Source of the DNA: Bacillota bacterium
GTDB lineage: Bacteria > Bacillota > Clostridia > Tissierellales > Gottschalkiaceae
Reading direction: 5' to 3'
Assembly: GCA_023420895.1 (NCBI GenBank)
Contig: JAEZUY010000005.1
Location: forward strand, 1 to 64,000
DNA length: 64,000 bases
The position numbers were made by a program, and so were the translations under genes. Positions 18,237-26,288 of the stretch are shown in pieces (within the stretch, counting starts at the first letter, position 1; every line of letters begins with the position of its first letter). Under the pieces are notes generated by a model. The model did no database searches and was not told where the DNA came from. It saw only the letters and a program-made list of their open reading frames with translations.

Positions 18237-18299
18237 ATAAAAACTGATATTCAGCTGAAATTTAATTAAAAAATAAAAAAAGCTTTTAATTATATTAGA

Positions 18300-18329
18300 A
18301 GACCCTTGCATGCGCAGGGGTCTTTTCTT
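18300..18329 (+). terminator. Intrinsic terminator after rho
   Basis: agacccttgc (18300-18309) pairs with gcaggggtct (18314-18323, one G-T pair) around an ATGC loop and is followed by a T-rich tract. Confidence 0.85.
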
Positions 18330-18442
18330 ATTCACTGAAGTATTTATTGACGATTGTTATTGATAAGTTATGTAGAAGAGAAGAAAATAATTTTTGTTTT
18401 CTGAAAATAGGAGTATAATAAATAAAGAAGGAGGGAATAATT

Positions 18443-19441
18443 ATGTTAAGCATATTTAAAACAAAAAGTTTCTGGATAGCCGCTGCAGCGACGCTTGCCG
18501 CATCGTTAATCGGAAAATATGCAGCGACACTGCCGGGACTTAAAATAATAGGAGCTATGGTTATAGCGCTTCTTATAGGAATGCTGTATCAGTTCAACAG
18601 AAATCTTATTGATTCCGCAGGAAGAGGAATAGGCTTTATATCGAATAAATTTTTAAGACTGGGAATAATACTTTTAGGATTTAAACTGAATCTGAAACTT
18701 CTTGCCGAGTCAGGAATAAAGACTATAGCCCTTGCAGTATTCGTAGTTACATTTACTATTCTTGCAGTCTACAATCTTGCAAGAAAAATGAAAGTAGATC
18801 CGAATCTTGCGCTTTTAACATCATGCGGATGCGGAATTTGCGGTGCAGCCGCTGTTATGGGAGTTTCTCCTCAGATTAAGTCAAAAGCGGACGATTCTGT
18901 TCTAGCAGTTGCAGTAGTGTGCATTCTTGGAACTATATTCACTCTTATTGAAGTTGCATTAAGACCTGTTCTCGGACTTACAGATGTTCAGTTCGGAGTT
19001 ATGGCGGGAGCTTCGCTTCATGAGATTGCACACGCGGTTGCAGCAGGAGGAGCGGCAGGTCCTGAAGGACTGGATATAGCAATAATAACTAAACTTTCAA
19101 GAGTTCTTCTTCTTGCGCCCACAGCTTTTATAGTGGGAATATACTATCAGAAGAAACACGCTGAGAAAACTGATGAAAAGGCTAAACTGCCTATTCCATG
19201 GTTTATGGCAGGATTTCTTGCTACTTCGGCTATAGGAACTTTCTTCAATCTTTCAGAAGAGCTTCTTGCCAATCTCGTTTCAGCCGCTTATATATTTTTA
19301 GGAATGGCTATGGCGGCTCTTGGAATGAGTGTTAATTTTAAAGTCATAGTTGAAAAAGGAAAGAATATATTCTTATCTGCAATAATCGTCTCTACAGTGC
19401 TGTTTGGACTTGCATTTGGAGCGAGCAAGATATTTTTCTAA
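18443..19441 (+). CDS. YeiH-family putative sulfate exporter (UPF0324)
   Basis: A 332-residue membrane protein with about ten hydrophobic segments. It contains the YeiH/PSE-family signature CGCGICGAAAVMG (about 130-142) and the conserved GASLHEIAHAVAAG (about 189-202). The family is annotated as putative sulfate or sulfonate-product exporter, with weak experimental support, so the substrate is uncertain. It is monocistronic: rho's terminator precedes it and a hairpin terminator follows. A possible promoter is TTGACG (18347-18352) with a TATGTA box 16 bases downstream. RBS aaggaggg. Confidence 0.85.
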   Translation: MLSIFKTKSFWIAAAATLAASLIGKYAATLPGLKIIGAMVIALLIGMLYQFNRNLIDSAGRGIGFISNKFLRLGIILLGFKLNLKLLAESGIKTIALAVFVVTFTILAVYNLARKMKVDPNLALLTSCGCGICGAAAVMGVSPQIKSKADDSVLAVAVVCILGTIFTLIEVALRPVLGLTDVQFGVMAGASLHEIAHAVAAGGAAGPEGLDIAIITKLSRVLLLAPTAFIVGIYYQKKHAEKTDEKAKLPIPWFMAGFLATSAIGTFFNLSEELLANLVSAAYIFLGMAMAALGMSVNFKVIVEKGKNIFLSAIIVSTVLFGLAFGASKIFF

Positions 19442-19450
19442 TATATATAT

Positions 19451-19506
19451 AAATCCGTTTTTTCGGTTCCTGCATAGGGCACAGAAAGAACGGATTTTGT
19501 TATTTT
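19451..19506 (+). terminator. Terminator after the YeiH-family gene
   Basis: aaatccgtt (19451-19459) pairs with aacggattt (19489-19497) over a long loop, followed by a T-rich tract. Confidence 0.65.
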
Positions 19507-19590
19507 ATAGAAACTATTTTGAAAGTCATGTATAATATAGAAGTATATGCAAATAATATTGGATTTTAAATGAATTTTGGAGGAGTAGTA

Positions 19591-21039
19591 ATGAGAGACA
19601 TACAATTTTATAGTGGTGAAAGAATACCGCTAGAAATGCACAAAGTCAGAATTGTGCAGAAACTTTTTCTTCTTCCTATAGAAGAAAGACTTAAGAAAAT
19701 GCAGGAAGCAGGAAACAACACTTTCTTACTTAAGAACAGAGACGTTTTCATGGACATGCTTACAGACAGTGGAGTTAACGCGATGAGTGACAGACAGCAG
19801 TCTGCAATGCTTATAGCTGACGACAGCTACGCAGGAAGTGAAACTTTCACAAGACTTGAAAAGGTTGTGAACGATCTTTTCGGAACTAAATATTTCCTTC
19901 CTACTCACCAGGGTAGAGCGTGTGAGAATATAATATCTCAGGCTTTCGTTCAAGAAGGTCAGACAGTTATAACTAACTATCACTTTACAACTACAAAGGC
20001 TCACATACTTCGTAACGGAGGAGAACTTGTAGAAGCTCTAGCAGACGAGTCACTTGAAGTAACAAGCGATCTTAAATTCAAAGGAAATATGGACCTTAAA
20101 ATACTGGAAGATACAATAAAGGAAAAAGGTGCAGAAAATATAGCATTCGTAAGAATGGAAGCTGGTACTAACCTTATAGGAGGTCAGCCTTTTTCACTTC
20201 AGAATATGAAAGATGTAAGAGCAATATGCGATAAATACGGAGTAATGCTTCTTATGGACGCGAGTCTTCTTGGAGACAACCTTTATTTCATAAAAGTAAG
20301 AGAAGAAGCTTGCGAAGATATGTCTATAAGAGAAATAACTCAGGAAATAGCCAGCTGCTGCGATCTTATTTACTTCTCAGCTAGAAAGCTTGGAAGTGCA
20401 AGAGGAGGAGCAATATGCAGTAACAGCTTAGACCACTTCATGGCTTCTAGAGAGCTTCTTACTCTATACGAAGGATTCCTTACTTACGGAGGAATGTCAG
20501 TTAGAGAGATGGAGGCTATAGCAGTAGGACTTGAAGAGACTATGGACTTCGACAATATACGTCAAGGCCCTGAATTTATAAAATATATGTCGGATGAGCT
20601 TATAAAAGCAGGAGTTCCAGTTGTAACTCCGGCTGGAGGACTTGGATGCCACATCGACGCTATGAAATTCCTTTCACACCTTCCGCAGAGTGACTATCCT
20701 GCAGGAGCGCTTGCATCTGCAGTTTATATAGTGAGCGGAGCGAGAGGAATGGAGAGAGGTACTCTTTCTGAAGAGAGAAATCCTGACGGAACAGAGAACT
20801 ACTCAAATATGGAACTTCTAAGAATGGCTATGCCTAGAAGAGTATTCACTCTTTCACAGGTTAAATACGTTATAGATAGAATTATATGGCTGTACGACAA
20901 CAGAGAGCTTATAGGAGGGCTTGAGTTCACAGACGAGCCTAGCACTCTCAGATTCTTCCTTGGATCTCTTAAAGCTAAGGGAGACTGGCAGGAGAAGCTT
21001 GTTGCGAAATTCAGAGAAGATTTCCCAGACAGCTTATAG
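19591..21039 (+). CDS. Beta-eliminating lyase, divergent tyrosine phenol-lyase/tryptophanase relative
   Basis: A PLP enzyme of 482 residues, closest by eye to tyrosine phenol-lyase (ERLKKMQEAG, LTDSGVNAMSD, DDSYAGSE, THQGR). PLP-lysine is Lys266 in SARKLGSARGG. Phenol-lyase specificity residues Thr124 and Arg381 have counterparts Thr133 and Arg389. Several residues differ from characterised enzymes. The Arg that contacts the PLP ring oxygen (Arg217 in Citrobacter TPL) is Leu226, the KKD after the cofactor site is RKL, and the GGH motif is GGL (349-351). It therefore probably belongs to a separate clade whose substrate may not be tyrosine. Start 19591 is chosen over ATG 19570 because GGAGGA (19579-19584) sits six bases upstream. 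Confidence 0.82.
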   Translation: MRDIQFYSGERIPLEMHKVRIVQKLFLLPIEERLKKMQEAGNNTFLLKNRDVFMDMLTDSGVNAMSDRQQSAMLIADDSYAGSETFTRLEKVVNDLFGTKYFLPTHQGRACENIISQAFVQEGQTVITNYHFTTTKAHILRNGGELVEALADESLEVTSDLKFKGNMDLKILEDTIKEKGAENIAFVRMEAGTNLIGGQPFSLQNMKDVRAICDKYGVMLLMDASLLGDNLYFIKVREEACEDMSIREITQEIASCCDLIYFSARKLGSARGGAICSNSLDHFMASRELLTLYEGFLTYGGMSVREMEAIAVGLEETMDFDNIRQGPEFIKYMSDELIKAGVPVVTPAGGLGCHIDAMKFLSHLPQSDYPAGALASAVYIVSGARGMERGTLSEERNPDGTENYSNMELLRMAMPRRVFTLSQVKYVIDRIIWLYDNRELIGGLEFTDEPSTLRFFLGSLKAKGDWQEKLVAKFREDFPDSL

Positions 21040-21086
21040 TCAGAAAATGTATAGAATTTAGATAGTAAATAATATATTATAAAAGA

Positions 21087-21127
21087 AAAAGAAGGTTATC
21101 CTGATTAGAGATAACCTTCTTTTTTTA
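21087..21127. terminator. Bidirectional terminator between the lyase gene and cstA
   Basis: gaaggttatc (21091-21100) pairs with gataaccttc (21110-21119), with an A-run upstream and a T-run downstream, between convergent genes. Confidence 0.9.
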
Positions 21128-21154
21128 TATTCTCTTTTTATATTTTTTACAAAC

Positions 21155-22603
21155 CTAATTCACTGTATCCACTCTTTTATCCATTTCCATAACTACTACT
21201 CCATGCTGTTTTTTCAGAAGCAGCAGCATAAGCACAGAAATAATTACTGCTATAACTAGTCCTAGCGGATAAGCTATGCTTGTGCTCAGTCCGAATCCTT
21301 CAGGAGCCTGAAGAATATAAGTCGAGCATACTGCAGTCATGAATATTGCAGGCAGTGTAGTAATCCAGTGTCTTCTTGAATTTCTAGCAAGGAACGATGA
21401 ACCTGTCCACAGTGCTATTGTGGCAAGAGCCTGGTTTGAAAATGCGAAATATCTCCATATAATCTGGAAATCTATCCTTGTAAGAAGAAATGCCACTATA
21501 AATAGAGGCGCTGCAAATAAAAGTCTGCTCTTTATATCTCTCTGCGATTTGTCAAATGCATCCGCAATTGTGAGTCTTGCAGATCTGAAAGCAGTGTCTC
21601 CTGAAGTTATAGGACAAACTATAACTCCTATCATTGCCAGAATTCCTCCCACTGTTCCCATTATTGAGAATGAAATTTCGTTTATAGCTCCTCCAGGTCC
21701 GGCAGCAGCCAGAACTTTTCCGAGTTCAGGTATTCCATGATAGAATGCCATTCCGGCAGCGGCCCAAACCATAGCTATTATACCTTCAGCAACCATTGCT
21801 CCGTAGAAAACAGGTCTTCCGTATTTTTCATTAGTTAAACATCTGGCCATCATAGGAGACTGTGTCGCGTGGAATCCGCTTATAGCTCCGCATGCTATAG
21901 TTGTGAAAAGCATAGCCCAGATTGGAAGTCCTTCAGGGTGCATAGATTTAAGTGTAAACTCGGGAAGAGCAAAATCTCCTACAACGAGTCCTACTCCAAC
22001 ACCCAGTGCCATTATAATTAAAGATGCCCCGAAAAGAGGGTAAATTTTTCCTATAATTTTATCTACAAGAACTATTGTTGCAAGTACATAGTATACAAAA
22101 ATTATTGCCAGCCATACGTTCAGACTTTCGATTCCGAAGAATCCCAGGTCTTTAAGAAGCTGAGCAGGTCCTGTCATGAATACTGTACCTGTAAGCACTA
22201 GAAGTATTACAGAAAAGACTCTCATGACCTGTCTAGCTTTGTTTCCAAGATAAATTCCTGTAACTTCAGATATGGATTTACCGTTATGTCTCAGACTCAC
22301 CATACCTGAGAAATAGTCGTGAACTCCTCCGGCTAGTATAGTTCCGAACGCAATCCAGAGGAATGTGGCAGGTCCGAAAAGAGCACCCTGTATAGCTCCG
22401 AATATAGGTCCGAGACCTGCAATATTTAGAAGCTGAACTAGAAATATTTTTGCAGGATGCATCGGCACATAGTCGACACCGTCCTGAAGTCTTTTAGCAG
22501 GTGTCTCTGATGATGCGTCGATTACAAATTTCTTTTCAACTATTTTACTGTAGGTGAAGTATCCGACTATAAGAATTACGATACCTAAAATAAAATCTCT
22601 CAT
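21155..22603 (-). CDS. cstA: CstA-family carbon-starvation/pyruvate transporter
   Basis: A polytopic membrane protein of about 482 residues, the short clostridial form compared with about 700 residues for E. coli CstA. The conserved CstA block VDYVPMHPAKIFLVQLLNIA (about 48-67) with GPIFGAIQGALFGP follows at the N-terminal side. E. coli relatives import pyruvate and peptides during starvation. ATG at 22603 is used: on the minus strand AGGGAGATG precedes it and the product starts MRDFILGIVILIVGYF like the family. An upstream in-frame extension to 22861 has no homology and is rejected. It converges with the lyase gene, whose reaction would release pyruvate, so a functional link is tempting but only positional. 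Confidence 0.9.
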   Translation of the reverse strand: MRDFILGIVILIVGYFTYSKIVEKKFVIDASSETPAKRLQDGVDYVPMHPAKIFLVQLLNIAGLGPIFGAIQGALFGPATFLWIAFGTILAGGVHDYFSGMVSLRHNGKSISEVTGIYLGNKARQVMRVFSVILLVLTGTVFMTGPAQLLKDLGFFGIESLNVWLAIIFVYYVLATIVLVDKIIGKIYPLFGASLIIMALGVGVGLVVGDFALPEFTLKSMHPEGLPIWAMLFTTIACGAISGFHATQSPMMARCLTNEKYGRPVFYGAMVAEGIIAMVWAAAGMAFYHGIPELGKVLAAAGPGGAINEISFSIMGTVGGILAMIGVIVCPITSGDTAFRSARLTIADAFDKSQRDIKSRLLFAAPLFIVAFLLTRIDFQIIWRYFAFSNQALATIALWTGSSFLARNSRRHWITTLPAIFMTAVCSTYILQAPEGFGLSTSIAYPLGLVIAVIISVLMLLLLKKQHGVVVMEMDKRVDTVN

Positions 22604-22855
22604 AAAACAACATCTCCCTTCACATAAAAATATATACCCGGCATGAATAATGATAAAATGAAAAAAACGTTCAAATAATATAAAATGACAAATATCAATA
22701 AAAAATTCGAACTTTTTAACAAAATTTAACATTATATGAAGGTGAGAGGGAATAATAAAAGTTCTGAATATGTATAGAAGTTTTTTCTGATGGCTTGAAT
22801 CAGAGCGTAAATTCTGATAGAATTCAATCTGGACAATAGAAATACGGGATTTCAT
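22604..22855. other. AT-rich intergenic region between cstA and rpmE
   Basis: This stretch carries the cstA leader on the minus strand and no credible gene. TCTGAT (about 22788-22793) and ATCAGA (about 22798-22803) could form a small hairpin. I see no riboswitch or RNA gene here. Confidence 0.5.
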
Positions 22856-22884
22856 TTGCAATGAACAGCTTTATATGTTAAAAT
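22856..22884 (+). promoter_or_regulatory. Promoter of rpmE with overlapping palindrome
   Basis: TTGCAA (22856-22861), 17 bases, TAAAAT (22879-22884). The -35 box lies inside the palindrome TTCATT-TGC-AATGAA (22851-22865), a possible operator. Confidence 0.65.
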
Positions 22885-22947
22885 ATACAAGTTAGCAAAT
22901 TAGAAATTAATCTATAATATATAAGAATGATTTGAGAGGTGAAAAGA

Positions 22948-23148
22948 ATGAAAAAAGGAATTCATCCAGATTATAAAAAAGTAACAGTACACTGCGCATG
23001 CGGAAACTCTTTTGAAACTGGATCAGTTAAAGATGACCTAAGAGTTGAAATATGCTCAGAATGTCACCCGTTCTTCACAGGACGTCAAAAATTCGTTGAC
23101 GCTGGTGGACGTGTTGATAAATTCAAGAAAAAATATGGTATGAAATAA
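22948..23148 (+). CDS. rpmE: 50S ribosomal protein L31, zinc-binding form
   Basis: A 66-residue L31 protein that bridges the ribosomal subunits at the central protuberance. It keeps the zinc ligands CAC near the start (about residues 16-18) and CSEC (about 37-40), so it is the Zn-binding (C+) type rather than the zinc-free paralogue. The family motif HPFFTGRQKFVDAGGRVDKF is intact. ATG 22948 is preferred over GTG 22939, because GAGGTG (22935-22940) is the RBS. It is monocistronic, with its own promoter and terminator. Confidence 0.96.
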   Translation: MKKGIHPDYKKVTVHCACGNSFETGSVKDDLRVEICSECHPFFTGRQKFVDAGGRVDKFKKKYGMK

Positions 23149-23164
23149 ATAGCAGCCAAAAACT

Positions 23165-23195
23165 AAAGCCGGTAATTGATTTTACCGGCTTTTTC
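23165..23195 (+). terminator. Intrinsic terminator of rpmE
   Basis: aaagccggtaa/ttaccggcttt with a six-base loop, then T residues. Confidence 0.92.
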
Positions 23196-23304
23196 TATAT
23201 AAAAATGCTGTTATATGGGAAATTTTGCCTATATGAGGGTATAATAAGAGTGTGAGGCTTTTATTCAGACACAAGGGCCTTGAGGTTGTTAAGGATGTGA
23301 TTAG

Positions 23305-24291
23305 TTGGAAATAAAGAGAAAAGCTAAACATATGACGAGTATCGGAGGGCAGGCGATAATAGAAGGTGTCATGATGAGGGGACCTGAAGATGTCGGAATT
23401 GCCGTGAGAAAGTCTGACGGAGATATAGTGACCAAAGTCGATAAAGTTGATAATTTTACGACGAGAAGCAAATTTTTCAAACTTCCCTTTATAAGAGGAA
23501 TGAAATCTCTTATAGAATCCATGATAATAGGAACGAGAGCTCTTATGTTCTCGGCAGATGTTATGGAGATTGAAGAAGAGGAATCTGACAGCACAGTAAA
23601 AGATATAAAGATAAAGAAAGCTGCGGAGATTAATAAATCAGATTCATCTGAAAACTCTGAAGAAGAAAAAAAGATGGACTGGGCAATATATTTAACAGTT
23701 TTCGTTTCACTGATTCTTTCTATAGTGATTTTCATGATTATTCCGACTGCTATAACTTCTGCATTTAAAGACAGTGTTTCGAGCAGTATAGGACTTAATC
23801 TTATAGAGGGTGTTATAAGAGTTGTAATCTTTCTCGGGTATCTTATAGGAATTTCTAAGCTTGAAGATATAAAGAGAACTTTCGAATATCATGGAGCAGA
23901 ACATAAAACGATTCACTGTTATGAAAACAGAGAAGAGCTGACGGTTGAGAATGTTAAGAAATATCCGATTCTGCATCCGAGATGCGGAACGAGCTTTCTT
24001 TTCATGGTCATGATTATAAGTATTGTAGTGTTTTCTTTCTTCGGATGGCCGAATCCTGTTATGAGAATAGTTTCAAGAATACTTTTATTTCCCGTAATAG
24101 GAGGAATATCTTATGAGATTAACAAGATAATAGGGAGAAGCGACAGCGTTATTGCAAGAGCCGTTTCTTATCCCGGACTTATGCTTCAAAAATACGCTAC
24201 GACAAAAGAGCCTGACGACAGCCAGATAGAAGTGGCTATTGAGGCTTTAGAACTTGTCCTAGTAGAAGATGAGGATGCTGACAGATGGTAG
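23305..24291 (+). CDS. DUF1385 membrane protein (YqhQ-like)
   Basis: A 328-residue protein of the DUF1385 family, recognised by IGGQAIIEGVMMRGPEDVG near the N terminus and by the His/Cys-rich EYHGAEHKTIHCYEN and ILHPRCGTSFLF in the middle. The conserved His, Glu and Cys suggest a metal-dependent membrane enzyme, but its reaction is unknown. About four hydrophobic segments flank the motif region. TTG at 23305 is the likely start (aagga 23291-23295). Its stop overlaps the prmC start by seven bases (ATGGTAG), so the two are translationally coupled, as is common in Clostridia. Confidence 0.88.
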   Translation: MEIKRKAKHMTSIGGQAIIEGVMMRGPEDVGIAVRKSDGDIVTKVDKVDNFTTRSKFFKLPFIRGMKSLIESMIIGTRALMFSADVMEIEEEESDSTVKDIKIKKAAEINKSDSSENSEEEKKMDWAIYLTVFVSLILSIVIFMIIPTAITSAFKDSVSSSIGLNLIEGVIRVVIFLGYLIGISKLEDIKRTFEYHGAEHKTIHCYENREELTVENVKKYPILHPRCGTSFLFMVMIISIVVFSFFGWPNPVMRIVSRILLFPVIGGISYEINKIIGRSDSVIARAVSYPGLMLQKYATTKEPDDSQIEVAIEALELVLVEDEDADRW

Positions 24292-25136
24292 ATTTAAAAA
24301 CTGCTTTAGAAATTGGTATAGAGAGACTTTTGAAAAAAGAATATAACAATCCGATGCTAGAGGCCAAGCTGCTTCTAGCATATGTTTTAGGTATAGATAA
24401 AGACGATCTTTTCTTCAGACTCAGTGAAGAGATTCCGGAAGACAAGCTTGAAAAATATTATGAGCTTTTAGAAAAAAGAGCTTCGGGATATCCAGTTCAG
24501 TATATACTGGGAAATCAGGAGTTCATGGGACTTGAATTTGAAGTCGGAGAGGGGATATTAGTTCCGAGACCGGATACAGAAACTCTGGTCGAGAATATAA
24601 TAAAGATTGCTGAAGAGAAGTATTCAGGAAAGCTTATAAGAATACTTGATATGTGCACAGGTTCAGGCGCTATAGCAGTAAGTCTTGCTAAATATATTCC
24701 GAACAGCATGGTCGATGCGGCTGATATTTCAGATAAAGCTGTGAAAACTGCTGAAAAGAATGCTGAAAAAAATCAGACCGATGACAGACTGAGTGTAATA
24801 AAAAGCGATTTGTTTGAAAATATAAAGAGAGATTATGAAATAATAGTTTCAAATCCCCCTTATATTGAGACGGAAGTTTTAAAAACTCTTCAAACAGAGG
24901 TTTCAGAGTACGAGCCGAAACTCGCTCTTGACGGAGGAGAGGACGGTCTCGACTTCTACAGAAAAATTATAAAAGAGAGTCCGAAATATCTCAAAGAAGA
25001 CGGAGTTCTCGGACTTGAAATAGGATATAATCAGGGAAAAGCGGTAAGCGAGCTTATGAGACCTTTTTTCTATAATATTGAAATCATAAAGGATTTAGGA
25101 GAAAATGACAGGGTTGTAATAGGCTTCAAGATATAA
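24285..25136 (+). CDS. prmC: Peptide chain release factor N5-glutamine methyltransferase
   Basis: Methylates the glutamine of the GGQ motif in release factors, using S-adenosylmethionine. The 283-residue protein has an N-terminal helical release-factor-binding domain (1-75), the SAM-binding LDMCTGSGAIA (121-131) and the catalytic NPPY (190-193). Its target prfA lies about 1.1 kb downstream, separated by two transporter genes; in most Clostridia prmC and prfA are adjacent. It overlaps the DUF1385 gene. Confidence 0.95.
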   Translation: MVDLKTALEIGIERLLKKEYNNPMLEAKLLLAYVLGIDKDDLFFRLSEEIPEDKLEKYYELLEKRASGYPVQYILGNQEFMGLEFEVGEGILVPRPDTETLVENIIKIAEEKYSGKLIRILDMCTGSGAIAVSLAKYIPNSMVDAADISDKAVKTAEKNAEKNQTDDRLSVIKSDLFENIKRDYEIIVSNPPYIETEVLKTLQTEVSEYEPKLALDGGEDGLDFYRKIIKESPKYLKEDGVLGLEIGYNQGKAVSELMRPFFYNIEIIKDLGENDRVVIGFKI

Positions 25137-25149
25137 AGGATGTGGTTGC

Positions 25150-25683
25150 ATGAGTTATCTTGAACTTTTCTTGATGTTTTTTAAAGTTGGAATGTTCACA
25201 ATCGGAGGAGGATATGCGATGATTCCTGTCATACAGGAGGAAGTCGTCGATAAGAGAAAACTTCTCGATGTTACAGAATTTGTAGATGCGCTTGCAGTAT
25301 CGCAGTCATCACCGGGAGCGCTCGCTATAAATATATCGGTGTTTCTGGGCTACAGAATGAAAGGTCTTCCAGGAGCGATTTTAGCTACTCTGGGTTCAGC
25401 GCTGCCTTCTTATATGATAATAATGCTGGTATCGACAGTGTTCTTCAAATACAGATCACTGCCTGCAATTGAGAGCATATTTGGAGGAGTTAGAGCGGCT
25501 GTAGTGGCTATGATAGGAGTTTCGCTTGTAAGTCTTATGAAAACTGTAAAACTTGGAAAATTCGGGTACGCAGTATTTGCAGCGGCGGCTGTGCTTCTGG
25601 TAGTGTTCAGTATAAACCCGATACCGGTGCTTATTTTAGGAGCTCTGACGTCGATAATATACGAAAGAATGAAAGGGGTGTAG
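25150..25683 (+). CDS. Chromate transporter, short CHR domain (first of pair)
   Basis: A 177-residue membrane protein consisting of a single CHR domain with about five to six hydrophobic segments. The family motif GGGYAMIPVIQEEVV is at about 19-33 and SPGALAINISVFLG at about 59-72. Short CHR proteins work as pairs encoded by adjacent genes, like the two halves of long ChrA. Chromate efflux is the named function, but in many anaerobes the true substrate is unknown. It lies 13 bases after prmC and four before its partner. Confidence 0.9.
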   Translation: MSYLELFLMFFKVGMFTIGGGYAMIPVIQEEVVDKRKLLDVTEFVDALAVSQSSPGALAINISVFLGYRMKGLPGAILATLGSALPSYMIIMLVSTVFFKYRSLPAIESIFGGVRAAVVAMIGVSLVSLMKTVKLGKFGYAVFAAAAVLLVVFSINPIPVLILGALTSIIYERMKGV

Positions 25684-25687
25684 ATAA

Positions 25688-26209
25688 ATGTCTGTACTTA
25701 TAGATTTATTCATTTCATTCTTCAAGATAGGAGCTTTCAGTTTTGGCGGAGGCTTTGCTATGATTCCTTTTATTCAGGAAGAAGTCATAAACGCCCGCGG
25801 CTGGGTGAGTCAGGCTGAATTTCTCGACATGATTGCAATTTCTCAGGTCACTCCGGGACCTATAGCGATAAACTCAGCCACATTTATAGGTTCCAGGGTT
25901 GCAGGAATGATAGGAGGGGCAGTCTGCACTTTTGCAGTAATTCTTCCGTCGTTCATAGTTGTAATGACTCTCGTGCTTGCACTTAAAAGAGTAGGAAAAA
26001 GCAGACTTATGAATTCCATATATGCAGGTCTGAGACCTGTTGTAATGGCGCTTATATTTTCAGCGCTGATTTCAGTTGGAAGAGCTAGTATTTTCGACTG
26101 GGAAGGACTGGCCATAGCAGTTATTGCTTTCATACTGCTGATGACTAAGAAAGTAAATATGATTGTGGTATTGGTGCTTGCAGGACTTGCAGGATATATC
26201 CTGTACTAA
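25688..26209 (+). CDS. Chromate transporter, short CHR domain (second of pair)
   Basis: A 173-residue single CHR domain and partner of the preceding gene. It carries FGGGFAMIPFIQEEV (about 20-34) and TPGPIAINSATFIG (about 57-70). Identity to the first half is clear in the motifs but the two are not recent duplicates. The expected arrangement has the halves in opposite membrane orientation. The pair has been placed between prmC and prfA, splitting a common gene order, and the prfA promoter lies just after it. Confidence 0.9.
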   Translation: MSVLIDLFISFFKIGAFSFGGGFAMIPFIQEEVINARGWVSQAEFLDMIAISQVTPGPIAINSATFIGSRVAGMIGGAVCTFAVILPSFIVVMTLVLALKRVGKSRLMNSIYAGLRPVVMALIFSALISVGRASIFDWEGLAIAVIAFILLMTKKVNMIVVLVLAGLAGYILY

Positions 26210-26222
26210 AAGAGTCATTTTA

Positions 26223-26231
26223 TGGTATAAT
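26223..26231 (+). promoter_or_regulatory. Extended -10 promoter of prfA
   Basis: TGGTATAAT about 58 bases upstream of the prfA start, with no clear -35 box. Confidence 0.5.
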
Positions 26232-26288
26232 TATATGTTGTACTAATTGATATTCAAAAGAATTTAATGCTAGAAAGGCGTGGAATAT

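Noticed and set aside
17778..18335. Antisense 185-codon frame over the end of rho
   Set aside because: It covers the rho terminator and the conserved rho ATPase. The translation is rich in Ser, Phe and Tyr, typical of reverse frames here.
22604..22861. N-terminal extension of CstA by about 86 residues
   Set aside because: It is merely open frame upstream of the ATG at 22603. The ATG has a proper RBS and matches the family N terminus, and the extension is unlike any CstA.
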